64,000 bases of DNA from UBA11986 sp963734955 (GTDB taxonomy: Bacteria > Bacteroidota > Ignavibacteria > UBA10030 > UBA6906). Below, piece by piece: positions 25,111-34,362 of this stretch. The stretch lies in contig CAVTJO010000011.1 in assembly GCA_963734955.1 (NCBI GenBank), positions 434,001 to 498,000 on the forward strand, written 5' to 3'. A program made the position numbers and the translations under genes. The notes under the pieces are model-generated. The model worked only from the letters and a program-made list of their open reading frames with translations. It ran no database searches and was not told the DNA's origin. The first letter of the stretch is position 1, and every line of letters starts with the position of its first letter.

Positions 25111-25710
25111 TCACAGTGAAGGATTCTTCCCCGTGAGCAGCTTGAGATTCTCCCCCGCCTTCCTGGCTAGCTCATCATGAGGATGGGAAGAGATGAGCTT
25201 TCTCCAGTAGTACAGGGCCGAGTCGCTCATTCCCCTATTGCCGTAGATTGCTCCAACGTTATAGAGTGCGTGAGCATTCGATGCGTCCTGTTGCAATACC
25301 TTCACATTCTGTTGGAATGCTTCCTGCTCTTTTCCAGATTGATACAGGCAAAGGGAATAATCCACCCGCGCAGCAATATTCTTCGGATCGGCCTGCAATC
25401 CTATTGCATAGTATTTGAGCGCTCCAGACGTATCATGCCCATCCTGCAACGTCCGTGCAAGCTCGAACGCCGACGTCGCATTTGACGGATGCTTTGCAAC
25501 AACGTCCTTAAGATGGTTGATACGCTCCTCTACCTGCTTGCTGACATTGCTCTTTGATGGTGCCGGAGCCACAGGCGAGGTCGAAGCCACCTTTGCAGGT
25601 GTTGCCACCGGCGTCCACTGAAGTGCAACCGTGGTAAGGGCAATGCCCAGCACAAGTGCCACAGATAACGTGACCTTGGTATTCAGGCTGACGTTGTTCA
25701 GAAAATCCAT
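25111..25710 (-). CDS. Membrane-anchored TPR protein
   Basis: 199 residues: one N-terminal transmembrane helix (about 12-31), an Ala/Pro/Ser linker (about 35-52) and three to four TPR-like repeats (about 60-190; 'ATSAFELARTLQDGHDTSGALKYYAIGLQADPKN', 'AHALYNVGAIYGNRGMSDSALYYWRKLI'). The TPRs should face the periplasm. The start overlaps the 3' end of the upstream membrane gene by 13 bases and the cytochrome gene follows by 13 bases. It resembles the TPR part of cytochrome maturation proteins (NrfG/CcmI type) in layout, suggesting help in loading or placing the many hemes, but this is inference from context. Confidence 0.8.
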   Translation of the reverse strand: MDFLNNVSLNTKVTLSVALVLGIALTTVALQWTPVATPAKVASTSPVAPAPSKSNVSKQVEERINHLKDVVAKHPSNATSAFELARTLQDGHDTSGALKYYAIGLQADPKNIAARVDYSLCLYQSGKEQEAFQQNVKVLQQDASNAHALYNVGAIYGNRGMSDSALYYWRKLISSHPHDELARKAGENLKLLTGKNPSL

Positions 25711-26558
25711 CGATACCCCAGCAGAACTGTAACGGCAATATGCGCAGCCAACGTAACAAACATAATGACGGTAAAGGGGATGTGAATTGCATGCCAGTAA
25801 TAAAAGAGCTTGCCCGCCTGGTTCAACACAAGCGACTTTTGAATCAGCGATGCGAATGCCGTCGCTGTTGTCTGCAACTCCCTCGCAGCCTGATGAGAGC
25901 GCACGTTTGCAGCGATGAGCGCATGCACCTGCCTGCGAATGGCTCGACGAAGCGAAGCGAGCTTGAAGAATGTGCCGATGGCTTCCCCTATCGTTTTCGG
26001 CCTTTGCATCGACTCGAAACTTTTGAAGATTGTCTTGATGAGCCGGTCTCCGATCGGGCTGCTCGAAAGTTTCGCACTCAACTTGTCCATTTCGCTGGTA
26101 ATCTGCCCTGCCGTGAGCTCGTTACCCTGAATATTCTTCGGGATCTGCGTATATAAAAAACGTCCGACTACCCCACTGGAGGCCACGGAGATCATCGTCC
26201 ACAGACTGATCGCTGCTATGCCTCCCGCCTTGAATGTCGTGTGAAATACAACCAGCAAGGGCCCCAGAAGGCAAAGAAATATGTGAACCTCGAGCCATCG
26301 CGACAGTTTGCCAAGATTCCAGAGCGCCTTGGCACGTTTCCTTGTGGAGTACATTGAAACGCCGACGATGATCATCGACGCTCCGACGATCCCCAAGCCG
26401 TGACTATAGTCTCCCGATGGCTTCATGGTTTCGTAGTCTCCACGAAACTGGCGAAGGTGAAGCGGGGTAACATAGTAGCCGAACCCGTGCAACGAGACGG
26501 CAAGCACTGCCGTGAGGCTCGTGAATACAAGAAACACAATGAAAACCCTATGCGCCAT
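25698..26558 (-). CDS. Multi-histidine integral membrane protein, probable cytochrome b-like quinol oxidoreductase
   Basis: 286 residues with five likely transmembrane helices (about 6-27, 53-70, 91-107, 113-136, 257-281) and a cytosolic or periplasmic helical domain between the last two. Histidines inside or at the ends of helices (His53, His92, His106, His256, His259, His273) are placed to ligate b-type hemes on two faces of the bundle, as in small b-type cytochromes. No sequence family is recognised with certainty. As first gene of the multiheme operon it is the natural entry point for electrons from the quinone pool (inference). GGAGAG lies just before the ATG. Confidence 0.72.
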   Translation of the reverse strand: MAHRVFIVFLVFTSLTAVLAVSLHGFGYYVTPLHLRQFRGDYETMKPSGDYSHGLGIVGASMIIVGVSMYSTRKRAKALWNLGKLSRWLEVHIFLCLLGPLLVVFHTTFKAGGIAAISLWTMISVASSGVVGRFLYTQIPKNIQGNELTAGQITSEMDKLSAKLSSSPIGDRLIKTIFKSFESMQRPKTIGEAIGTFFKLASLRRAIRRQVHALIAANVRSHQAARELQTTATAFASLIQKSLVLNQAGKLFYYWHAIHIPFTVIMFVTLAAHIAVTVLLGYRWIF

Positions 26559-26856
26559 TGCTCTCCAGAAAATATGACACCAAAGCTAACGAATTGCATC
26601 AACTTGCACAATGCCGCCATCGCTAGTCCCCTCCATAACAGCAACCGGGTTTCCGGGACGAAATGCCGCGGGTCCTCCCGGCAAAAACATACTTTTAAAT
26701 CCGAGTAGAGGCAATACCATATTTGTGGTACGCTGCATCTTTGTGAAAGTCGTGCACAGGTTGATTCGGCAGGAGGGGCGAAGATGAGTCACTTTTACTT
26801 CCGCGGGCGAAAGAAATACCTCATCGGGAGTTCACTTGGACTTGCAGCACAGGATC
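26559..26856. other. Intergenic region upstream of the cytochrome operon
   Basis: About 300 bp between the end of the BNR-propeller gene and the start of the cytochrome operon. It contains the 16-bp inverted repeat at 26715-26730. A 68-codon open frame (26586-26792, minus) has no convincing ribosome site or family resemblance. No terminator with a T-run was seen for the upstream gene. Confidence 0.5.
26715..26730. promoter_or_regulatory. 7-2-7 inverted repeat, candidate LuxR/NarL-type operator of the cytochrome operon
   Basis: TACCATA-TT-TGTGGTA, two heptamers in inverted order two bases apart, about 157 bases upstream of the first operon gene. The 7-2-7 spacing is that used by NarL-type regulators. 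The same heptamer and spacing, with the same CAA in front, occur at 56035-56050 beside a LuxR-type response-regulator gene. Confidence 0.45.
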
Positions 26857-29387
26857 TTATTTGACGACGACCATTTTCTTTGTGTCGACATACTTTCCGG
26901 CTCTCAACCGGTAGAAGTACAATCCGCTCGCCGTACCGCCAGCGTTCCATCGCACTGAATGCAGTCCCGATACCATCTCGTTGTTTATCAACGTCGCTAC
27001 CTCCTCTCCAAGTATGTTGTATACACTTAACATGATGTGGCCGGCCCTGGCAACGGAAAACCGGATGGTTGTGGTGGGATTGAATGGATTGGGATAGTTC
27101 TGGCTCAACGAGTAATTGATTGGAGCGCGAGGGGGGTTGACCTCAGATGATTGTGAAGATATCCCAACTTTCATTCCTGCACCAAAGCTCGATACCCATA
27201 TTTCGGATGGCGTGAATGGATTGAAGAAGACTCGCTCGGGTTGACGGAATACGTATGAATCGACTAGATCAAACGATGGGCTCACGGTGTTGATATCTGC
27301 GCTTCGCCATAGACCATTTGTTTCGGTGGTAACATAGAGCTCGTTCATATTGAGGGGATTGAATGTGCACGAGGTAACACGGTCGAGGCTGTTAATGCGA
27401 GTCCAAAGAACCCCGCGGTTCGTTGTTCTGTACAATCCTCCGAGGCCATTCGGTGAGCCTCCCCACCCGCTGAAGACACCAACATACCAAGTGTTCTGGT
27501 TCGGATCATTCGCATCGACGACGATATCTTTCGTCCAGTACCGCATGCCGTTGTCACTTCGATCGATCCAGCTGGATCCATGATCGGTACTTACGAATAC
27601 ACCGGAACTGGCCGTGAACGTCCCGCTTGAGTTCCGTCGTCCGGAAAAAGTGCAAACGACTGTGCCATCATTCAACACTATAATAGACGCTGGATGCCCT
27701 TCAGTTCTTGGAGGAACCGTGACGCGGTTCCAGGTCGAAAGAGAGTCATTTTGAATATTGTTCGAAACGAATATCCCACCTTGCGTCGAGTGAATGACAC
27801 TAGCGTACATCCTGTTCGCATCTGTCGGATCAACCGCAACCCAGAATACAGGATGACCGAACGAATGAAGAAGCCACCATGCCGCCCCACCATTTGTTGA
27901 ATAGATGATCTTTCCCTCAGCGTCATTTGCATCAAGGATGTTATCCTGAAGCCGGGTGCTCTGATACATATCGTGGATATTGGAAGTTGCAGCATACAGC
28001 TTTCCCGTGGACGGGTGTCTGACAATCCTGTACATCGTGTTGGCAGCATGACCGGTGTAGTTGAACGACCAACTGTTGCCACCATCCGTACTCCGCACAC
28101 CCTTGATGTCGGAGAAGCATGCGAACATGTTCTGCGTGTCGAGCCAGAACAACTGCCAGCACGTGGTGTTCTCCAATCCTATGCTGTGATATGCCTTCCT
28201 GGGTGGAGTATTCGAACCGGCCGGATTCTGATCCGCTGAAGCCACATACGCCTGCCGCCAACCCGTTCCGCCGTTGGTGGATACGATGAACAAATCCGAA
28301 ATCCGAGAACACAATTCTGGATGGATCATCAGCTGAAACCGTGATTCCAAACGGACATTCAGCATATCCCCAACCGCGGTCGCCGCCGGTGCCACACCAA
28401 CCTGTTGCGATATTCTGGTTGTTGGAGACGTTGAACGTGTGCGTCCAGCTCGACTCCCGCATTCGTTGTCTTCATGATGTTCGGCACGCCGGATGTATTG
28501 CTGCCGCCGAGATACACCGTGTTGATATCGTTGGACGCCATTGTCACAAGCATCAGGTAATCCGTCCCGACTGAAATCCCCGTCATCCGGGGAGTCCAAT
28601 TGCCGGAACCATAGTCAAGCGAATAGACACCACGCAAGAAGTCCCAGTAGTCCGACGCGGGCATGCCGGCATAGATGCTGCTCGCCGTTCCGGTCAGACA
28701 GAACAGGCGGGTTGTTGTGCCTTGCCGTGCACCCGCAAAGGAGAAGATCGCCTCGCCAGATGCAATTCCGGTTACCGTGCTTGTGGTGAATGAGCTCCCA
28801 CCATTCGTTGAAATCAGAAGACCGTCATTCGTTCCAATAAAGATGTTGTTCCCATCGAAGAAGACACCTCCCACGACAATTCCCGCACCACTGTTGAGCG
28901 CATGATGAACTGCGGAAAAGGCCCTTCCACTGTCTGCCGAAAAGTAGAGATCACCGTAGTATGATATCAGAACCCGCGCCGGTAAGTTGTAATCGACATT
29001 GGTGCTGAATGTCTCCTCCGAAGGATCGGGATTACCGGGAAGCACATTCCAACTGGACCCGCCGTCTGTACTTCGGACCGGCAAGGCAAGATCATTCGCG
29101 TAGCTTATACAATAGAGAAGGTTGGGGCTGACAGTGAATTGTACCCTGGAGTTGTGCCCGCCTTGAATCGACTGAAAAGGTACGGTTGAGAACGACAGGC
29201 CGAAATCGGTTGTGTGGAACAGCTCGCTCATATCGCAGCTGACATAGAACTCATCGGGACGTGCCGGATTGATGCTTGGAGCAAAGAGCGCTCCACCGCC
29301 GCCAACACCGCGGGATGACCATTGCGTCGGTTGAGAGAAGGCTGCACACACCGCGGTAAGAGCTGTAAACAGAATTGCCCACCTCAT
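26857..29387 (-). pseudogene. Secreted BNR/sortilin-type beta-propeller protein with T9SS domain, broken by two frameshifts
   Basis: One protein read in three frames. From 29387: signal peptide ('AILFTALTAVCAAFSQ') and propeller repeats ('STDGGSSWNVL', 'SADSGRAFSAV', 'STNGGSSFTT'). Near 28454 the reading moves to a second frame ('SSWTHTFNVSNNQNIATGW...FSDFGFV') and near 28290 to a third ('VSTNGGTGWRQAYV', 'STDGGNSWSF'), which runs to a C-terminal T9SS domain ('LSQNYPNPFNPTTTIRF', ends 'KKMVVVK'). Both shifts are explained by one extra base each. Intact length would be about 842 residues. BNR/Asp-box propellers occur in glycosidases and sorting receptors; no catalytic domain is visible here. 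Confidence 0.85.
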
Positions 29388-29403
29388 ACCAATCCCTCAC
29401 TCA

Positions 29404-32355
29404 CTATTTTAGCAAAAGAAGTTTTCGCGTTTCGGTATACTCTCCGGCCTTTAATCTGTAGAAGTATACACCGCTCGCCAAACCTCCGGCATTCCACTGT
29501 GCGATGTATGTTCCCGCGACCTTCTCTTCATTTACCAGCGTTGCCACTTCCTGGCCGAGAGCATTGAAGACCTTAAGCTCAACGTGACCGTTCCTCGGAA
29601 GTGCAAACCGGATCATCGTACTCGGGTTGAACGGGTTGGGATAGTTCTGAGAAAGCGAGAAGGCTTCGGGGATCTCTCCGCCTTCATCCCGTACCGAGGT
29701 TTCAATCTGGCGATACTTGATGGTCTTAAACACGCTCGATGCACCATTTTGCAGCACTGCACCAACATAGACATCTCCCTGGTTGGAGATAGCGATTGGA
29801 TACTGATACCAGGAGTTGGCACCGTTGTCCTCAAAACCGGTGGACCATCTCTGTACTCCATCCGGACTGAATGCCCGAGTCTGATATTCCACAATAGACG
29901 GCGTGATATGAATGCCGGCGATATAGGCGTTCCCGGAATTATCCAGCGCCATGTACGATCCGAGGCAATCCGTGATGATGAGATTCCAAAGAATCGCTCC
30001 ACCATTGCTGATCCTGGCAAGCCCACCGGATGAGTTTCGGACAAGGACATTCTCCGAGGGATCGAGGGCGATTGAGTTGCCTGCAAGCGGAACGGACCAG
30101 ACACTCGTTCCGGCAGGATTGAGCTTTCTCGTTGATCCTGTATCGGACGTTATATACACGTTGCAGGCATGGTCAACCGAAAGTGCGGATGCGCCGCCGG
30201 GATATACCCATCGTAAATTTCCATCCTCGTCGTACTTCACAACCCTGCGACCTCCGGCAACGATAACGTTGTTCGAATCATCCACTGCAAGCGCGGTCGT
30301 ACCTTCTCCCTGGGTTGAATCAAATGTGGCCATCCACAATTGGTCCCCTGTGGGGCCGTACTTAATTGTTACGTACTGCAACAGCCCGGGAAAAAGCTGT
30401 TGATAGCCGGTGACCAAGACGTTTTCACTCTGGTCAAATTCCATGTCAATACCATAGACGAGAGCACCATGTCTGCTTCCATAGGTTGCGGCCCAGACTT
30501 GCTGGCCAAGAGGGTCGTACTTCACCATCGTAAACAGAGGAGCGTTGCCATCCCAAGCCACCGAGTCTCCGTTTGCAAGGACATAGAGGTTCCCTGAACG
30601 GTCGATTCTCAGGGCGCAGGGAACATTGAATGACTGCGAGAAACCACTGTAGCGGGCAAGCCATTCAATGGTTCCTTCTGGGTTGTACTTGATGGTCAAG
30701 ATATCGCTGGCCCAAGGTGCGGTGATGCTTGTGCCTGTGACGTAGACGTTGTTTGAATCGTCCACCACCATTGCATACACCTGATCCCATGAACGAGTGC
30801 ATTCCCTCGTGTGGATCCAGTTTCGGACTCCGTTCGATGCATACTTCAGCATGAGCATATCGGTCGCCTGCTCTCCACCTCTTCCTCCGACGATGTAGAG
30901 ATTACCCGTAGGATCGCACACGATTTTGTTTGCGGCAAGACCGTTATAGTAAGGGGTTTCGTAACGAGTGTCATACGATGCCCTCCACTCCTCGTCACCG
31001 GAGGCGGAGAACAATGCCGTGACGATTGCATAGTATTTTTCGTATCCATAAGATGGTGCTGCCGCCCAGGTAACATATGGCGAGCCGGTCGGGTCCAGGG
31101 CGACATCGACAGGCACCATACGGTCAGTGTCATTGGTAACCGATGTCCATTGGAGCTGACCGCCTGGACCATACTTGCATAGGGACAGAGAATCGGCTCC
31201 ATAGGACCACCAGTATCCGCCAAACAATCCGACCACATAGATATTCCCTGCATGATCGGTCGCTGTGCGCATACCAACAGTACCTTGAGTGTGAGGCCCA
31301 GAGTCAAAAGTTGACCATTGCAAAATCCCGGCCCAGTTGTACTTCATCGTCAGAGATCTGAAGTTGTTGTTCCACCAATAATTGTGCGCGCTCTGAACAT
31401 ATCCCGTGATCACGACATTGTCTGAATCATCAAGTGAGAAATCAGACGGAATGGCTGAAAGAGTATCATCTGGCGTATACGTGACTGTCCATTGCCGCCC
31501 CCCCGAGGAGGAATACTTCAGAATAACAGTCGAATAGAGCGAGAAACTGGCGCCTATTGAATCGCAACTCTTTCCAACGACGTACACATCTCCACCGTTG
31601 CTGCACGCGATCCCGATTGGCTGATCATTAAACTGCGCTGCACCCGCGTATCTATCCACCCACTGCTCCACACCATTATTGTCATACTTCACGGTGGCAA
31701 AGTCATAGTTGTTACCCAACCCCATCATCCGGGCGCTTTCACCGGTAACATACACGTTACCATTCCGATCAATCGCAATCGCAATGGGAACATCCCCGGC
31801 ATTCCCCGTCCCGTTGTATCGCGCAACCCATTGTTCCTGCCCCGCGCCATTGTACTTGACGGTGGCATAGTCAAACCCGTATTCACCACTGCTCACTCCG
31901 GTCACGTACACATTCCCGGCATCGTCCACAACAATTGCGTTCGCCGCGTCGAAGTCGTGTGCAGGTCCGTCATATGCCGCAGACCATATCTCGACACCTG
32001 CAGAATTGTATTTTATTGTGAGATAGTCATAGGAGCTCATCGGACTCTCGGCCTTGCCAGCAACATAAATATTCCCCTGAGGATCGACAGCGACCGCAGT
32101 TGCTTCGGCATGTCCCTTCAAAGCAGATGAAGAGTAATATTTCACCCATTCCGCCTGCGCGCTATCGAGGACGGAATACTGGCTTCCTGGAAGCTGTATT
32201 CGGCTCGACGAGGTGGAGAATGACCTATCAGCTGGCAAACTTTTGGACTGGCGCTTCAAACTTGTTTGCCCAAACGAAGCACAAACAGCGACCGAGAGAA
32301 AGACGCCGGTCAGGAAAGAGCAAACAGAAACGTCCACAAAGCTCTTGCAGTTCAT
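29404..32355 (-). CDS. Secreted SBBP-repeat beta-propeller protein with T9SS domain
   Basis: 983 residues: signal peptide (about 1-29), then many repeats of the form 'xDxxGNVYVTGxS...YATVKYNxxGxEQWVARYNG', typical of SBBP beta-propeller repeats, filling about residues 75-880, and a C-terminal type IX secretion domain ('LSQNYPNPFNPSTMIRF', ends 'RKLLLLK'). Roughly fifteen or more repeats imply two or more propellers. Such proteins are exported to the cell surface; binding partners are unknown. GGGAG precedes the start, and the gene lies 16 bases upstream of the BNR-propeller gene, so the two may be co-transcribed. Confidence 0.9.
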   Translation of the reverse strand: MNCKSFVDVSVCSFLTGVFLSVAVCASFGQTSLKRQSKSLPADRSFSTSSSRIQLPGSQYSVLDSAQAEWVKYYSSSALKGHAEATAVAVDPQGNIYVAGKAESPMSSYDYLTIKYNSAGVEIWSAAYDGPAHDFDAANAIVVDDAGNVYVTGVSSGEYGFDYATVKYNGAGQEQWVARYNGTGNAGDVPIAIAIDRNGNVYVTGESARMMGLGNNYDFATVKYDNNGVEQWVDRYAGAAQFNDQPIGIACSNGGDVYVVGKSCDSIGASFSLYSTVILKYSSSGGRQWTVTYTPDDTLSAIPSDFSLDDSDNVVITGYVQSAHNYWWNNNFRSLTMKYNWAGILQWSTFDSGPHTQGTVGMRTATDHAGNIYVVGLFGGYWWSYGADSLSLCKYGPGGQLQWTSVTNDTDRMVPVDVALDPTGSPYVTWAAAPSYGYEKYYAIVTALFSASGDEEWRASYDTRYETPYYNGLAANKIVCDPTGNLYIVGGRGGEQATDMLMLKYASNGVRNWIHTRECTRSWDQVYAMVVDDSNNVYVTGTSITAPWASDILTIKYNPEGTIEWLARYSGFSQSFNVPCALRIDRSGNLYVLANGDSVAWDGNAPLFTMVKYDPLGQQVWAATYGSRHGALVYGIDMEFDQSENVLVTGYQQLFPGLLQYVTIKYGPTGDQLWMATFDSTQGEGTTALAVDDSNNVIVAGGRRVVKYDEDGNLRWVYPGGASALSVDHACNVYITSDTGSTRKLNPAGTSVWSVPLAGNSIALDPSENVLVRNSSGGLARISNGGAILWNLIITDCLGSYMALDNSGNAYIAGIHITPSIVEYQTRAFSPDGVQRWSTGFEDNGANSWYQYPIAISNQGDVYVGAVLQNGASSVFKTIKYRQIETSVRDEGGEIPEAFSLSQNYPNPFNPSTMIRFALPRNGHVELKVFNALGQEVATLVNEEKVAGTYIAQWNAGGLASGVYFYRLKAGEYTETRKLLLLK

Positions 32356-32611
32356 GTCAGGACTCCCACCATGTTGTACACTTCAGGAGTTGCTGCAATC
32401 AATGTGCCTTGAGCGCCATCACCGAGCATGGGGGAAAAGAGCAAGTCCAACGGAGTCCCAAGTCAGACTTACCTATGTCGCGACACTATTTTACTGTTGA
32501 AATTCCAATCATCTCCACAGAACCTTCAAACTCACGCGCTTTTCCGATAGCGTGACTTGGCACAATCTTCGCCCCATTGAGGTGATAGAGTAAGGACATT
32601 TAGAGGATGAG

Positions 32612-32998
32612 ATGATAAGACGATGTTTTCTCTCGACCTGCGTTGCATTGGTTGTAATGGTCTTTCAGGACGGAAGCTCATTTGCGGGTGACAACACTTC
32701 TCAAGTATCACGTCTTGTTGTTCAAACCGATCTCCTTGGTCTTGCCTTCCGTGCACAGCAATTCTATTTGGCACCGACTTCGAGGGGAGGTGGTGGTAAG
32801 TCCTTCTACGGAATGTATTCTATGGCGCAATTAACGTCGAAGCCAATCACTTCAAATGGAACATACTCGGTTATCACCACCGGTTACACATATCTTGTCC
32901 TTCACGGACAAGGGGTGGAGGGTGGAAATGACGGAGCCCCTATCAGCATTGATGCGATAGTGTATCCGGATAGCGTCGCGTTCACGTTCAACAATTAG
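32612..32998 (+). CDS. Small exported protein with glycine-rich GGGGKSF motif
   Basis: 128 residues, with an N-terminal signal segment (about 5-26) followed by 'TDLLGLAFRAQQFYLAPTSRGGGGKSFYGM' and a beta-rich tail containing 'NGTYSV' and 'YLVLHGQGVEGGNDG'. The helix with 'RAQQFY' followed by a glycine run is what I recall from pilin-like small proteins of Ignavibacteria-type genomes, but the prepilin cleavage site and long hydrophobic pilin helix are not evident. GAGG lies five bases before the ATG. It is transcribed alone, opposite to its neighbours, and ends just before a hairpin terminator. Confidence 0.68.
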   Translation: MIRRCFLSTCVALVVMVFQDGSSFAGDNTSQVSRLVVQTDLLGLAFRAQQFYLAPTSRGGGGKSFYGMYSMAQLTSKPITSNGTYSVITTGYTYLVLHGQGVEGGNDGAPISIDAIVYPDSVAFTFNN

Positions 32999-33007
32999 GC
33001 CCAATCA

Positions 33008-33048
33008 AAAAACACTTCGTCCCGCTTGCTCTCGCTTGCGGGACGAAA
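33008..33048 (-). terminator. Rho-independent terminator between convergent genes
   Basis: TTCGTCCCGC (33017-33026) pairs perfectly with GCGGGACGAA (33039-33048) around a 12-base loop. On the minus strand the stem is followed within a few bases by six T (33013-33008), so it terminates the T9SS gene at 33115; it probably also stops the small plus-strand gene. Confidence 0.85.
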
Positions 33049-33114
33049 TGCGTTTCTCCCGTTCACACTCCGATCACTTTCTCCCTCCCTGAGGAACCGG
33101 AGAGAAACACCGCA

Positions 33115-34233
33115 CTACTTCAGCAGAATAAACTTCATCGTTTCCGAGAATGTTCCCACCTTGATCCGGTAGAAGTACACACCCGAAGACATTGTCTTGC
33201 CCGATGAATTCTTTGCATCGAATCGCACCTCGTATGTCCCCGCGTTCTTCTGCTCATTCACCAGTGTTGCTACTTCCCGGCCCGTGATGTCGTAGACCTT
33301 CAATGTCACCGGCCCGTCATTCGGCAAGGCGTACCTGATCGTGGTGGTCGGGTTGAACGGATTGGGATAGTTCTGATCAAGCCGGTATGCAGAAGGGATC
33401 AGGTTCTCGATTGGCTGCGCGCTGAATCCCCTGCCGGTTTCCTTCAGCCACAACTGTGAGACGATGGCCGAACCCTCACCCATCGCGTTGATGCTGATGG
33501 TTACCTCGCCTCCTGCATAGGATTCTTTTGGAAGCGTGATGTAGTCAACGCGTTGTGCGGTTGTTGAAACAGGAACCGGATCGTGGAGGCGGATGCCATT
33601 GACAGTCATATCCTGAAGCCGCGCCGTGTTGTCGTGGGCGACATACTCGGCGGCAATCCGGTATTCGCTCGACGGATCCAGCCCGGTGAATCTATAACGG
33701 ACAGACGATGGATCCTCGTTGGCCGTTTGCGATGGGGCAGTGCCCCACCGGACGGAGCTCCCCAAAACAAGGTGTGCATCGTCTGCCGGAGTTGCGCTTC
33801 CGCAGTCCTCATGGTAATACATGGGGAGCGAAAACTGCGTCTGCGATATTACCGGTTCATCACGGTACGTCTGTGTGGCTGTCACTTCATAGCGATACCC
33901 ACCTGGAGGAATCTGTATCCCTGCGTCCGAGCAGTTGGTCAACGACATAGGCGATGCCGTTACTTGAGCCGTTCCATTTCCCGATGGCGATACTTGTCGG
34001 GGAATCAAATCCTTCAAACGTCGCGGCAAGAGTTGCGATGTCCGGCCCAGAGCATACTCGAAGACTTTGTTCCGGGAAGCGTCAGCAGCGTAGAGGAGAT
34101 CATCGGAAAATATCCAGGGGTGTTCCATTGTCGCTATGGGCGATATCGGTCGGGCCCTGAAACGAATACGTAAATCACATAAACAGCGTAAAGTGATTCT
34201 GCACCAATATATGGATTCCATGAAGACTGTCAA
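33115..34233 (-). CDS. T9SS-domain protein without signal peptide, probably 5'-truncated
   Basis: 372 codons ending in a clear type IX secretion domain ('LDQNYPNPFNPTTTIRYALP', 'FSETMKFILLK'). Before it are beta-rich sequences (about residues 85-290), including 'VRYRFTGLDPSSEYRIAAEYVAHD', which reads like a carbohydrate-binding or Fn3-like module. The N-terminus has no signal peptide and begins with basic, Cys-containing sequence unlike its relatives; about 130 bp upstream a divergent gene begins. T9SS cargo must first pass the Sec system, so either the real start is frameshifted away or this is a remnant. The exact start is not supported; ATGs exist at 34233 and 34128. Confidence 0.65.
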   Translation of the reverse strand: MTVFMESIYWCRITLRCLCDLRIRFRARPISPIATMEHPWIFSDDLLYAADASRNKVFEYALGRTSQLLPRRLKDLIPRQVSPSGNGTAQVTASPMSLTNCSDAGIQIPPGGYRYEVTATQTYRDEPVISQTQFSLPMYYHEDCGSATPADDAHLVLGSSVRWGTAPSQTANEDPSSVRYRFTGLDPSSEYRIAAEYVAHDNTARLQDMTVNGIRLHDPVPVSTTAQRVDYITLPKESYAGGEVTISINAMGEGSAIVSQLWLKETGRGFSAQPIENLIPSAYRLDQNYPNPFNPTTTIRYALPNDGPVTLKVYDITGREVATLVNEQKNAGTYEVRFDAKNSSGKTMSSGVYFYRIKVGTFSETMKFILLK

Positions 34234-34313
34234 GAGGAAACTTCCTGAATCGAAAACCCGACGGTAGGCCTTGCCTGTTTGAAAGGAATTCTATAACCTT
34301 TTTACAATGAAAG

Positions 34314-34325
34314 TTGGCCGGCCAA
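34314..34325. promoter_or_regulatory. 12-bp perfect palindrome in a divergent intergenic region
   Basis: TTGGCCGGCCAA lies about 40 bases upstream of the Tat-leader ORF and 80 bases upstream of the divergent T9SS gene. Position and symmetry fit an operator; nothing ties it to a known regulator. Confidence 0.3.
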
Positions 34326-34362
34326 TTGAAATTATGCAGAATTCACATCAACGTATTTCCTT

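Noticed and set aside
26586..26792. 68-codon minus-strand frame upstream of the cytochrome operon
   Set aside because: No ribosome site or recognisable feature, and it would overlie the candidate operator.
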